This document shows positions 46,569 to 55,094 of a stretch of DNA of 64,000 nucleotides, one piece after another. The stretch is from positions 275,763 through 339,762 of the forward strand of contig QWDA01000005.1 of assembly GCA_003605175.1 (NCBI GenBank). The letters run 5' to 3'. How positions within the stretch are numbered: position 1 is the first letter of the stretch; the number at the start of each line of letters is the position of its first letter. The position numbers and the translations under genes are program-made. The DNA is from Paracoccaceae bacterium (GTDB lineage Bacteria > Pseudomonadota > Alphaproteobacteria > Rhodobacterales > Rhodobacteraceae). The notes under the pieces are model-generated. The model saw nothing but the letters and a program-made list of their open reading frames with translations, searched no databases and was not told the origin of the DNA.

Positions 46569-47081
46569 TCAGAGCCGTTCGGCGGCGATCCGGAGCTGGC
46601 GGGCCCGGGTGAGGATGGCGTCCTCGATGGCGCGGACGGTCTCGGCCGGGGCCGGGCCGGAGCGGGTGGCGAGCGCCACGCGGAGCGAGCGGGCGTCGAG
46701 CGCGGGGTCCTGGACGAAGACCGTGGCGCGGTAGGCCTGACGCGAGCCGGGGGGCGTGCCGTAGCCGTAGACGATGATGCCCGAGAACGGATCGACCGAT
46801 TCGATGGGCATGAAATCGAGCACGTCTAGCGCGGCGTTCCAGATGTAGCGGTTGACGGCGACGGTGGTGTTCGGATCGTCGCGATTGCCGAAGAGATCCC
46901 AGACGGTGCCGCGCTTGCGGTACTCGCCCTCGCCGCGGCCCTGGGCCGAGGCGGTGGCCTCGGGCCGGTCGGCCGCGTCGCCGCCGCCCTTCAACATGTC
47001 CGAGAATCGCCCGCTGCAGCCCGAAACGAGCGCAGAGAGAAGCGCAACCGCGACGTAGCCGCTCCAACCTCGTACCCGCAT
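46569..47081 (-). CDS. DUF3576 lipoprotein
   Basis: 170-aa predicted lipoprotein with signal YVAVALLSALVSGC (lipobox VSGC). DUF3576 features follow: GTVWDLFGNRDDPNTTVAVN, RYIWNAALDVLDFMPIESVD and PFSGIIVYGYGTPPGSRQAY. The function is unknown, but the family is commonly found beside leuS in alphaproteobacteria. It reads toward leuS with an 85-bp gap and may be co-transcribed. Start at 47081 (MRVRGWSGYV). Confidence 0.9.
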   Translation of the reverse strand: MRVRGWSGYVAVALLSALVSGCSGRFSDMLKGGGDAADRPEATASAQGRGEGEYRKRGTVWDLFGNRDDPNTTVAVNRYIWNAALDVLDFMPIESVDPFSGIIVYGYGTPPGSRQAYRATVFVQDPALDARSLRVALATRSGPAPAETVRAIEDAILTRARQLRIAAERL

Positions 47082-47325
47082 TCGTCCCCCGTTCCGCCTT
47101 GTCCGCAGCCTTGGTATCCGAGGTCTCCGGGCCCCACAAGATCTTTCCCCGGCCGTGGTTTTACAGGGGGTTCGGGCGAGTGTGGCGCGCATGCACCATC
47201 GGATCGGGTTTTCGCGGGCCGGACCGGGCCGTTCTTGCATTCGAGGAGGGTTGGAGCGAGAGAAACGCATGCTCTGGCTGGGAAACCCAGTTGAGACGCA
47301 CCTTTGAACACGAGGGAAAAACGAA

Positions 47326-48291
47326 ATGAAAAAGGTACTTCTTGCCTCGACCGCTCTCGCGCTGACCGCCGGCATGGCGGCCGCGGAAGTGTCGCTGTCG
47401 GGCTACGCCGAAATCGGTGTCGCGCAAGTCGACAACGGCGACGGCACTCAGGACGATCTGGGCTTCCACAGCGATATCGACGTCACCTTCACGCTGTCGG
47501 GCGAAACCGATGGCGGTCTGCAGTTCGGCGCGACCATTGACCTTGACGAAGTCGGCGACGATGCGACGACCACGACCGGCGGCCTTGTGACCGGTGGCGC
47601 CGACCCGATCGCTTCTGACGGAAACCCGGGTGGTGCGACCGAAGAGCACAGCGTCTTCGTGAAAGGCGACTTCGGCACGATCACCATGGGCGACACCGAC
47701 GGTGCGTTCGACTGGGCGATGACCGAAGTGTGGTGGGGCAGCGCGATTGCCGACGATCACACGGCCCATGCCGGCGCCAGCGGCAACAACGAGCTGGACG
47801 GCTCCTATGACGGCCAGGTCGCCCGCTACGACTACTCGTTCGGCGATTTCGCCTTCGCACTGTCGGCCGAGCTTGACGACACGGGCACCGGCGACACCGC
47901 GCTCGGCGCCGGTATCAAGTACAGCATGGATCTGGGCGGGACCTCGCTCGGCTTCGGCGTCGGTTACCAGGACAATGGTACCTCGGACATCGCCGGTATC
48001 TCGGTGGATGCCGCGTTTGCCGGTGGCCTTGGCGCCCGCGTGAATTACTCGACCGGCGATTTCGACGGTACCGCGGGTGACGATGATCACATGGCGATCG
48101 GCCTCTCCTACACCTCGGGCCCGCTGCTCGTCGAAGCCAACTACGGCGAATTCGACCGCAACGGCACGACGACGGACGGCTGGGGCGCTGCTGTGAACTA
48201 CGACCTCGGTGGCGGCGCAGTCGCCATGGTTGGCTACGGCACCGACGACACCACCGACCGTTTCTCGGCCGGTCTGGGCCTGTCGTTCTAA
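47326..48291 (+). CDS. outer-membrane porin
   Basis: 321-aa Gram-negative porin (Porin_4-like). The signal peptide is MKKVLLASTALALTAGMAAA. The mature barrel starts EVSLSGYAEIGVAQ, is rich in Gly and Asp, contains the loop-3-type segment FVKGDFGTITMGDTDGAFDW and ends in the terminal strand DRFSAGLGLSF, with the C-terminal Phe needed for Bam insertion. It lets small solutes diffuse through the outer membrane. A long ~240-bp leader precedes it, as expected for an abundant, regulated gene. Confidence 0.94.
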   Translation: MKKVLLASTALALTAGMAAAEVSLSGYAEIGVAQVDNGDGTQDDLGFHSDIDVTFTLSGETDGGLQFGATIDLDEVGDDATTTTGGLVTGGADPIASDGNPGGATEEHSVFVKGDFGTITMGDTDGAFDWAMTEVWWGSAIADDHTAHAGASGNNELDGSYDGQVARYDYSFGDFAFALSAELDDTGTGDTALGAGIKYSMDLGGTSLGFGVGYQDNGTSDIAGISVDAAFAGGLGARVNYSTGDFDGTAGDDDHMAIGLSYTSGPLLVEANYGEFDRNGTTTDGWGAAVNYDLGGGAVAMVGYGTDDTTDRFSAGLGLSF

Positions 48292-48310
48292 GCGACGCTT
48301 ACTGGACTAC

Positions 48311-48341
48311 GGAAAGAGCGGGCTTCGGCCCGCTCTTTTCG
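48311..48341 (+). terminator. Rho-independent terminator of the porin gene
   Basis: AAAGAGCGGGC and GCCCGCTCTTTT form a stem with a TTCG tetraloop-like apex and a T-run, 20 bp after the porin stop. Confidence 0.93.
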
Positions 48342-48412
48342 TTTCCGGTTGCTGGACAAGCCGGGCCCGGATTCCTAGGGTTCCCGAACTTTTCAGGTTC
48401 CGGGACCGGACG

Positions 48413-50575
48413 ATGGCGACAATGGAAGTCTTGAACGTCAAAGAGCTCTACTCCAGGGCAATTGCGCTGATGAGCAAGGGCAGGGGTGCGGAGGCGCTTG
48501 CGCTCTTCAACAAGATCTTGGAGCAAAATCAGGAGCTTGCGGAGGTCCACTTCCAGATCTCGCGCATACTCCTGCGAAACAACCATCTTGACAAGGCTCT
48601 GGCTAGTATTCGCAGGGCGTCGGAACTCAAGCCGCAGGCGGAGGAGATCTGGACGGTCTATTCGGACGTTGTGCGCACGCTGTCGCACAAGGACGCGCAG
48701 GCTTCGTTCCGTGCGGCGTTGAAGAAGGCCCCGATCGACAAACGCAGCAAGAAGCGCATTTCGAACTCGGTCGATTTCGTGGGGAAGTCGACGGTGTCGT
48801 TGGGTGGAACCCGGCCAGATGTCTTCGAACGGATGGTTGGCGCATTGACGGGCGGGCGGGCGAAGGAGGCGGAACAGCTTGCCACGGTGGAAACCAGAAG
48901 AAATCCGAACTCAGCAGGCGTGAAGACGGTTCTGGCGGCATCTTTGCTGGCACAGGGTCAGATCGAAGCCGCTGAAAAGACGATTGCAGAGGCGTTGGCG
49001 ATCGACCGGGCCTACGCCGAGGCGCACAGTACACATGCACGTATCCTGATGGCCCGGCGTCGTATTGCCGATAGTTTGCACGCCTGCAATCGTGCGCTGC
49101 GGCTCGCCCCGGGCATGCAGGCGGCGCTGCGCTTGCGAGCTGAATGCTACAAGGAGCTGCGCTTCCCTGACGAAGCGTGCCGCGATTACGAGGCGCTCAT
49201 ATCGCTTGCGCCCGAAAATGCGGAATACCCGTATCTTCTCGCACGACTGCTTTTCGAGGAGCGGCTGCACCTGGATGCGGAGCGGGTTGCGCGGAAAGCG
49301 CTTGGGAGCGGGATGAACACGTTCGGCCTTCACAATGTTCTTGCCCAGGCGCTGAGCGACCTCGGTCGGGAGGCCGAGGCTCTGCAACAGCTGGAGGCCG
49401 GCCGACATCTGACCGCCGGATCGGCGGCCGCAGAAACGAAGATCGCGGAACTGCTGCAGTCGCTTGGGCAGTTCGACGAAGCGGAAGCCATGTTCATGCG
49501 GGCGATCGAATGCAACCCCAATTTTGGCGAAACATACCGGATCTACCTGACTTCGAAAAAACTCGCTTCGGGCGATCCGCTGATCGAAACCATGAAGACG
49601 CATTTCAATGACTTGGGGCTAGAAGATAAATCTCGTGCGAATTTCGGCTTTGCATTGGCCAAGGCGATGGAGGATCAGAGGCGTTACGATCAGGTCTTTG
49701 GTTATCTCGACACCGCCAATTCGCTGATGCGAAAGTGCATTCCCTACAACATCAAATCCCGCATCAAACATACCGACCGTCTGATTGCGTCCTACCGAAC
49801 AATGCGTTGGACGAATGCTCCGGTTTCCCGATGCGTCTTTGCGCCGATCTTTGTAACCGGGATGCCGCGTTCCGGGACAACCCTCGTGGAACAGATCATT
49901 GCTAGCCATTCCCGTGTTACCGGGGCAGGCGAGGTCGGAATCGCCCCGGGTCGTGCCATGAAACTTCTGGGTCGGGAGGGCAGTGAATATCGCGATACGA
50001 ACTTGATTGCTCCCGAGGCATTTCAGGCCTTTGGCGAGGATTTCGAGAGCTATATGCGATCGCTCCGCCCGAATGCCGATCTTCTTACCGACAAGTCGAT
50101 CCAGACCTTCTCGTATCTGGGGCTAATGAAGCTCGCGATGCCCGAGGCGCGCTTCGTCGTGGTGCGGCGCGATCCGCGCGACAACCTCCTGTCGATCTAC
50201 AAGAACGTGTTCCCCGAGGGCACGCATGGCTATGCCTACAATGTCGAGGACCTCGCCGAGTACTATCGCCAGTTCGTCCGCATGGTCGATTTCTGGCGCG
50301 AGGTGGTGCCGGACTGGTTCTACGAGGTGCAATACGAGGATCTCGTGGCGAACCCGGCCGAGGAAGTGCCGAAGCTGATCGCGGCCTGCGGGCTCGACTG
50401 GGAGGATGCCTGCCTCGAGTTCCACAAGAACGAGCGGCGGGTGAAGACGCTCAGCGTCTACCAGGTGCGGCAGCCGATGTACAAAAGCTCGACCCGGGCC
50501 TGGGAGCGGTATGGCGAGGACATACGGCCGCTTCTGGATGCGCTCGGGCCGGAATATTCCGGCGCGGCGGAATAG
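48413..50575 (+). CDS. TPR-repeat sulfotransferase family protein, tandem copy 1
   Basis: 720-aa protein. The N-terminal ~450 residues are TPR-like helical repeats, e.g. LYSRAIALMSKGRGAEALAL, AYAEAHSTHARILMARRRIA. Residues ~475-700 form the sulfotransferase domain with the PAPS loop APIFVTGMPRSGTTLVEQII and the 3'-phosphate segment FVVVRRDPRDNLLSIYKNVF. Codon use in the first ~1.7 kb is less GC-rich than neighbours, whereas the last 440 bp match copy 2. ATG at 48413; an in-frame start at 48209 would overlap the porin and its terminator. Acceptor unknown. Confidence 0.9.
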   Translation: MATMEVLNVKELYSRAIALMSKGRGAEALALFNKILEQNQELAEVHFQISRILLRNNHLDKALASIRRASELKPQAEEIWTVYSDVVRTLSHKDAQASFRAALKKAPIDKRSKKRISNSVDFVGKSTVSLGGTRPDVFERMVGALTGGRAKEAEQLATVETRRNPNSAGVKTVLAASLLAQGQIEAAEKTIAEALAIDRAYAEAHSTHARILMARRRIADSLHACNRALRLAPGMQAALRLRAECYKELRFPDEACRDYEALISLAPENAEYPYLLARLLFEERLHLDAERVARKALGSGMNTFGLHNVLAQALSDLGREAEALQQLEAGRHLTAGSAAAETKIAELLQSLGQFDEAEAMFMRAIECNPNFGETYRIYLTSKKLASGDPLIETMKTHFNDLGLEDKSRANFGFALAKAMEDQRRYDQVFGYLDTANSLMRKCIPYNIKSRIKHTDRLIASYRTMRWTNAPVSRCVFAPIFVTGMPRSGTTLVEQIIASHSRVTGAGEVGIAPGRAMKLLGREGSEYRDTNLIAPEAFQAFGEDFESYMRSLRPNADLLTDKSIQTFSYLGLMKLAMPEARFVVVRRDPRDNLLSIYKNVFPEGTHGYAYNVEDLAEYYRQFVRMVDFWREVVPDWFYEVQYEDLVANPAEEVPKLIAACGLDWEDACLEFHKNERRVKTLSVYQVRQPMYKSSTRAWERYGEDIRPLLDALGPEYSGAAE

Positions 50576-50658
50576 GGGCAGAGTTTTCCCCGGCGTCGCT
50601 GGACAAGCCGGGCGCGGATTCCTAAGTTTCCGGGACTTCTCCAGACCGGGATCCGAAG

Positions 50659-52824
50659 ATGGCGACGACCGAAGCCGTGAACGTCAAGACGCTCTATTCC
50701 AGGGCGATGGCGCTGATGGGCAAGGGCAGGGACGAGGAGGCGCTGGCGAGTTTCGCGCAGATCGTCGACCGGAACGCCAATATCCCGGAGGTCCATTTCC
50801 AGATCGCGCGGATCTTCCTGCGCAACGACCAGCTTGCGAAATCGCTGACCCATATCCGCGCGGCCGCGAAGCTGAAGCCCGACGTGCCGGATATCTGGAA
50901 GGTCTATTCCGAAATCGTCCGGACGATCTCGCACACCGACGAGCAGGCCCGGTTCCGGGCGGCGCTGAAGGGCGCACCGCTCGACAAGAGCACGAAATCG
51001 ACGCTGTCGACCTCGGTGGATTTCACCGGCAAGTCGGTGGCGCCGCTCGGCGGGACGCCGGCACCGGTCTTCGAACGGATGGTGGCGGTCCTTGCCGAGG
51101 ACCGGGCCGCCGAGGCGGAGACCCTGGCGCGGGCCGAGCTCCGGCGGACCCCGAAATCGGCCGCGACGCGGACCATCCTCGCCGCCGCTCTCCTGACGCA
51201 GGAGCGGATCGCCGAGGCCGAGGAAGCGGTGCGCGAGGCGCTCCGGATCGACGGGAACTATGCGGAGGCCCATTGCACGCTGGCACGGATCCTGCGCGCG
51301 CAGAAGCGGTTCAAGGAGGGATTCAAGGCCTGCAACCATGCATTGCGGCTGGCGCCGGGCATGGCCGCCGCGCTCCGGATGCGGGGCGAGTTCTACCGCG
51401 AGCTGCGCTGGCCGGAGGAGGCGCGGGCCGATCTCGAGATGCTGATCACGCTGGAGCCGCGCAACCCGGACCACCACTACGTGCTGGCGAGCCTTCTCTA
51501 CGAGAACAAGAAGTTCCCCGATGTGGTCAAGGTGACGCGCAAGGCCCTGAAGAGCGGGCTGAAGGGCTTCGGGCTCCACAGCACGCTGGCGCAGGCGCTG
51601 GGCGACCTCGGCCAGCACGAAGAGGCGCTCGAGGTGCTGGAAGCCGCGAAGAAGCTTTATCCCGAGGCGCATATCGCGGCGCTCCGAATCGCCGAGCTGA
51701 ACCAGACGCTGGGCAGGTTCGACGTGGCGGAGGCCGGGTTCCAGGAGGCGATCCGGTCGGACCCGAGGCAGGGCGAGTTCTACCGGGTCTACCTGACCGC
51801 CAAGAAGCTGGAGCCGGGAAACCCGATGGTCGAGACCATGCAGGTCCATTTCGACGATACGACGATCCCCGGCAAGAGCCGGGCGCATTTCGGATTCGCG
51901 CTGGCCAAGGTCATGGAGGACCAGAAGCGCCATGGCGAGGTGTTTCCCTATCTCGACCGCGCCAACGGTCTGATGCGCGAGGCCTTTCCCTACGATATCG
52001 ATGCGCGCGTGGCGCATGTGGAGAAGCTGCTCGCGTCGTGCCGGAGCTACGACTGGAACGATGTGAAGTTCACATCCACGAACCGGTTCGCGCCGATCTT
52101 CGTCACCGGCATGCCGCGCTCGGGGACGACGCTGGTGGAGCAGATCATCTCGAGCCATTCCAAGGTCACCGGGGCCGGCGAGCTGGGCGTTGCTTCGCAA
52201 TCGGCGCTCTACAAGATCGGCCGCGAGAGCGAGACCTACCGCAATCTCACGGATATCGAGCCGGAGGCGCTGCAAGAGATCGGCGACGAGTACGAGGCGT
52301 ATATCCGCACGCTCCATCCCGGGGTCGACCAGATCACCGACAAGTCGATCCAGACTTACGGCTATATTGGCGCCCTGAAGCTCGCGATGCCGCAGGCGCG
52401 GTTCGTGGTGGTGCGGCGCGATCCGCGCGACAACCTCCTGTCGATCTACAAGAACGTGTTCCCCGAGGGCACGCATGGCTATGCCTACAATGTCGAGGAC
52501 CTCGCCGAGTACTACCGGCAGTTCGTGCGGACCGTGGACTATTGGCGCGAGGTGGTGCCGGACTGGTTCTACGAGGTGCAATACGAGGATCTGGTGGCGA
52601 ACCCGGCCGAGGAAGTGCCGAAGCTGATCGCGGCATGCGGGCTCGACTGGGAGGATGCCTGCCTCGAATTCCACAAGAACGAGCGGCGGGTGAAGACGCT
52701 CAGCGTCTACCAGGTGCGGCAGCCGATGTACAAATCCTCGACGCGCGCCTGGGAGCGATATGGCGAGGATATTAGGCCGCTTCTGGATGCGCTCGGGCCA
52801 GAGTATTCCGATGCCGCTGAGTGA
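50659..52824 (+). CDS. TPR-repeat sulfotransferase family protein, tandem copy 2
   Basis: 721-aa paralog of copy 1 with the same layout: TPR helices over residues 1-450 (YSRAMALMGKGRDEEALASF, YAEAHCTLARILRAQKRFKE) and a sulfotransferase domain over ~475-705 with APIFVTGMPRSGTTLVEQII and FVVVRRDPRDNLLSIYKNV. Codon use is typical of the window throughout, which suggests this is the resident copy. Its last 14 bp overlap yggS, whose ATG lies inside ATTCCGATGCCGCTGAG, so the two are co-translated. Confidence 0.9.
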   Translation: MATTEAVNVKTLYSRAMALMGKGRDEEALASFAQIVDRNANIPEVHFQIARIFLRNDQLAKSLTHIRAAAKLKPDVPDIWKVYSEIVRTISHTDEQARFRAALKGAPLDKSTKSTLSTSVDFTGKSVAPLGGTPAPVFERMVAVLAEDRAAEAETLARAELRRTPKSAATRTILAAALLTQERIAEAEEAVREALRIDGNYAEAHCTLARILRAQKRFKEGFKACNHALRLAPGMAAALRMRGEFYRELRWPEEARADLEMLITLEPRNPDHHYVLASLLYENKKFPDVVKVTRKALKSGLKGFGLHSTLAQALGDLGQHEEALEVLEAAKKLYPEAHIAALRIAELNQTLGRFDVAEAGFQEAIRSDPRQGEFYRVYLTAKKLEPGNPMVETMQVHFDDTTIPGKSRAHFGFALAKVMEDQKRHGEVFPYLDRANGLMREAFPYDIDARVAHVEKLLASCRSYDWNDVKFTSTNRFAPIFVTGMPRSGTTLVEQIISSHSKVTGAGELGVASQSALYKIGRESETYRNLTDIEPEALQEIGDEYEAYIRTLHPGVDQITDKSIQTYGYIGALKLAMPQARFVVVRRDPRDNLLSIYKNVFPEGTHGYAYNVEDLAEYYRQFVRTVDYWREVVPDWFYEVQYEDLVANPAEEVPKLIAACGLDWEDACLEFHKNERRVKTLSVYQVRQPMYKSSTRAWERYGEDIRPLLDALGPEYSDAAE

Positions 52825-53464
52825 GGTTCTTGCGCGGCTGCGCAAGGCGGAGGCCGAGGCCGGGCGGCCCGAGGGCTCGGTCGCGCTGATCGCGGTGTCG
52901 AAGGTGCAGCCGCTCGAACGGGTCGAGGCGGTTCTGGAGGAGGGGCATCGCCTCTTCGGCGAGAACCGGGTGCAGGAGGCCGAGGGCAAGTGGCCCGGGT
53001 TCAAGGAGCGGTTCGAGGGCGCGTCGGTGCATCTGATCGGGCCCTTGCAGAGCAACAAGACCCGCGCCGCCATGGCGCTGTTCGACGCGATCCACTCGGT
53101 CGACCGGCCGAAGCTCGCCCGCGCCATCGCCCGGATCGCCGACGGGACCGGTGCCTGTCCGGAGCTTTTCGTGCAGGTGAACACGGGCGAGGAAGCGCAG
53201 AAGGCCGGGGTTCTGCCCAGCGAGACCGATGCGCTCGTGGCCGAGTGCCGGGCGCTGTCGCTGCCGGTGGTCGGGCTGATGTGCATCCCGCCGGTGGAGG
53301 AGGAGGCGTCGCTGCATTTCGCCCTTCTGGCGAAGCTCGCGGCGCGGAACGGGCTTTCGGGGCTGTCGATGGGCATGAGCGACGATTTCGAGAAGGCGGT
53401 GGCCTTCGGCGCGACCCATGTGCGGGTGGGCTCGGCGATCTTCGGGGAGCGGGTGCCGGGGTGA
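52811..53464 (+). CDS. yggS: YggS-family PLP homeostasis protein
   Basis: 217-aa single-domain PLP-binding barrel. The PLP lysine is in VALIAVSKVQPLERVEAVL (residue ~29), followed by LFGENRVQEAEGKW and VHLIGPLQSNKTRAAMALFD. Later VNTGEEAQKAG and the phosphate loop LSMGMSDDFEKAVAFGATHV with VRVGSAIFG are diagnostic. It buffers free PLP; no enzyme activity is established. It begins within the last codons of the second sulfotransferase. Confidence 0.95.
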   Translation: MPLSEVLARLRKAEAEAGRPEGSVALIAVSKVQPLERVEAVLEEGHRLFGENRVQEAEGKWPGFKERFEGASVHLIGPLQSNKTRAAMALFDAIHSVDRPKLARAIARIADGTGACPELFVQVNTGEEAQKAGVLPSETDALVAECRALSLPVVGLMCIPPVEEEASLHFALLAKLAARNGLSGLSMGMSDDFEKAVAFGATHVRVGSAIFGERVPG

Positions 53465-53532
53465 GGCAATCCCAGCCTTCGGGCCCGGCGCCTTCGGCTT
53501 GATTCCGGGCCAGGTTTCTGGGGATTGGGTCC

Positions 53533-54984
53533 CTAACTCGTCCGCCAGAAATGCACCGTGAGGATCGCGTAGACGACCATCAGCTCGAGCCGCCCGATCA
53601 GCATCGCCGCCGAGAGCACCCATTTCGCCGGATCGTTCAGCGTGGCGAAATTGCCGGCGGGGCCGATCACGTCGCCGAGGCCCGGGCCGATATTGGCGAT
53701 TGCGGTCGCGGCACCCGAGACGGCGGTCACGAGGTCGAGCCCGGTGCCCATCAGGAGTACTGACACCACCCCCAGCGTCACGATGAAGAGGACGAAGAAG
53801 GCCATCACCGAGTTCAGCACGTCCTCGGGCACCGGGCGGCCCTCGAAGCGCGGGGTGAAGAGGCCGTGCGGCGAGTGGATCCGGCGGATCTGCGCCCAGA
53901 CCGAGGAAAACAGGATCTGGTAGCGGAAGATCTTGGCCGAGCAGCAGGTCGAGCCGGCGCAGCCACCGACGAGGCCGATGAAGAAGAACAGCACCAGCGG
54001 CGGCGCGCCCCAGAGCTGGTAGTCGACGCTGGCATAGCCGGTGCCGGTGGCGATGGAGGTGATGTTGAACAGCGCCTCGCGGAAGCCGTGCTCCCAGCGG
54101 TCGCCGTTCACGAACACCCGGTAGAGGGTGATTGCGATGGCGTTCAAGAGGATCATCAACAGGAAGGCACGCACCTGGCTGTCGCGCCAGAGCGCGTGGC
54201 CATTGCCGGCGACGAGTTGGACGTAGCGGACGAAGGGCAGGCTCGCGAGCACCATGAACGCCGTCGCGACGTATTCCGGCGCGCCCTGATAGGTGCCCAT
54301 CGAGGCGTCGTAGGTCGAGAAGCCGCCGGTGGAGATCGTGGTGAGTGCGTGGTTGACCGCGTCGAAGGCCCCCATGCCGGTGGCGAGATAGGCCAGCGCG
54401 CAAGCCAGCGTCAGCCCGCAGTAGATCGCCGAGATACGGCCGGCGATCTCGGCTGCGCGGGGCAGGATCTTGCCCATCGTGTCGAAGGCTTCGGATTTGA
54501 AGATCTGCATCCCGCCGATCCGGAGCTCGGGCAGGAACACCATGGCGACGACGATGATGCCGATGCCGCCGAACCATTGCATCATAGAGCGCCACAGGAG
54601 CAGACCCTCGGGGAAGGAGTCGAGCCCGGTGAAGGCGGTGGAGCCGGTGGTGGTGAGACCGGACATCGCCTCGAAGAAGGCATCGACGGCGCGGGCGTCG
54701 GTATGGCCGAAGACAAAGGGCAGGGCGCCGAACAGGGGCAGGGCGAGCCAGACGCCAGTGGTCAGGAGGAACGTCTGCTGGATCGAGAGACCCTGGGTGA
54801 CGCCATTCGCGCAGGCGAGCGCCATGACGGTGCCGGTCATCGAGGTGAGGATCGCGGCCTCGAGGAAGGCGGGCCAGTGGCCGTTCTGCGCAGCGAGGTC
54901 GTAACCCATGGGGATCAGCATCGTCGCCCCGAAGGCGGCGAGTAGGAGGCCGGTCACGTAGCCGAGGGGGCGGAGATCGATCAT
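53533..54984 (-). CDS. trkH: TrkH-type potassium uptake protein
   Basis: 483-aa membrane protein with about 10-12 helices in the four-fold M1-P-M2 repeat of Trk/Ktr/HKT transporters. Selectivity-filter-like loops occur in SGLTTTGSTAFTG, TISTGGFSTYDASMG, TSIATGTGYASVDYQ and FVGGCAGSTCCSAK. It moves K+ with the help of a TrkA partner not found here. It converges with yggS; the 68-bp gap has no clear terminator. Confidence 0.92.
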   Translation of the reverse strand: MIDLRPLGYVTGLLLAAFGATMLIPMGYDLAAQNGHWPAFLEAAILTSMTGTVMALACANGVTQGLSIQQTFLLTTGVWLALPLFGALPFVFGHTDARAVDAFFEAMSGLTTTGSTAFTGLDSFPEGLLLWRSMMQWFGGIGIIVVAMVFLPELRIGGMQIFKSEAFDTMGKILPRAAEIAGRISAIYCGLTLACALAYLATGMGAFDAVNHALTTISTGGFSTYDASMGTYQGAPEYVATAFMVLASLPFVRYVQLVAGNGHALWRDSQVRAFLLMILLNAIAITLYRVFVNGDRWEHGFREALFNITSIATGTGYASVDYQLWGAPPLVLFFFIGLVGGCAGSTCCSAKIFRYQILFSSVWAQIRRIHSPHGLFTPRFEGRPVPEDVLNSVMAFFVLFIVTLGVVSVLLMGTGLDLVTAVSGAATAIANIGPGLGDVIGPAGNFATLNDPAKWVLSAAMLIGRLELMVVYAILTVHFWRTS

Positions 54985-55052
54985 CCGGGGGAGGGTTGGC
55001 GTGCGCGGAGCGGGCTGTCAAGCGGGGTGGCGACCCATCCGAGACGCCTCCC

Positions 55053-55074
55053 CCTCCCATTCCGGCGGGAGGGA
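55053..55074. repeat. short palindromic hairpin between trkH and the GNAT-like gene
   Basis: CCTCCCATTCCGGCGGGAGG: a stem of CTCCC and GGGAG around ATTCCGGC. This resembles short intergenic hairpins common in high-GC alphaproteobacteria. It could be a terminator for the gene ending at 55095, but there is no T-run. Confidence 0.4.
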
Positions 55075-55094
55075 GAAGAGCACGCGGCAGGCGC

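Larger units (their letters stand above)
48351..52824 (+). repeat. tandem duplication of a ~2.25-kb unit (leader plus TPR-sulfotransferase gene)
   Basis: Unit 1 starts at 48351 and unit 2 at 50598. Both leaders share GCTGGACAAGCCGGG, then CGGATTCCTA, about 45-60 bp before each ATG. The encoded proteins align end to end (720 and 721 aa). Identity is moderate over the first ~1.7 kb and nearly total over the last ~440 bp, including a run of about 105 identical bases (from ~50158 and ~52408). Confidence 0.88.

Noticed and set aside
44171..46612. 813-codon plus-strand frame opposite leuS
   Set aside because: leuS is unmistakable on the other strand; the frame lacks motifs.
50458..53469. 1003-codon open frame on the minus strand opposite the second sulfotransferase and yggS
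   Set aside because: It is antisense to two well-supported genes, has no recognisable domain and is rich in His/Arg/Asp, the usual product of reading high-GC3 genes backwards.
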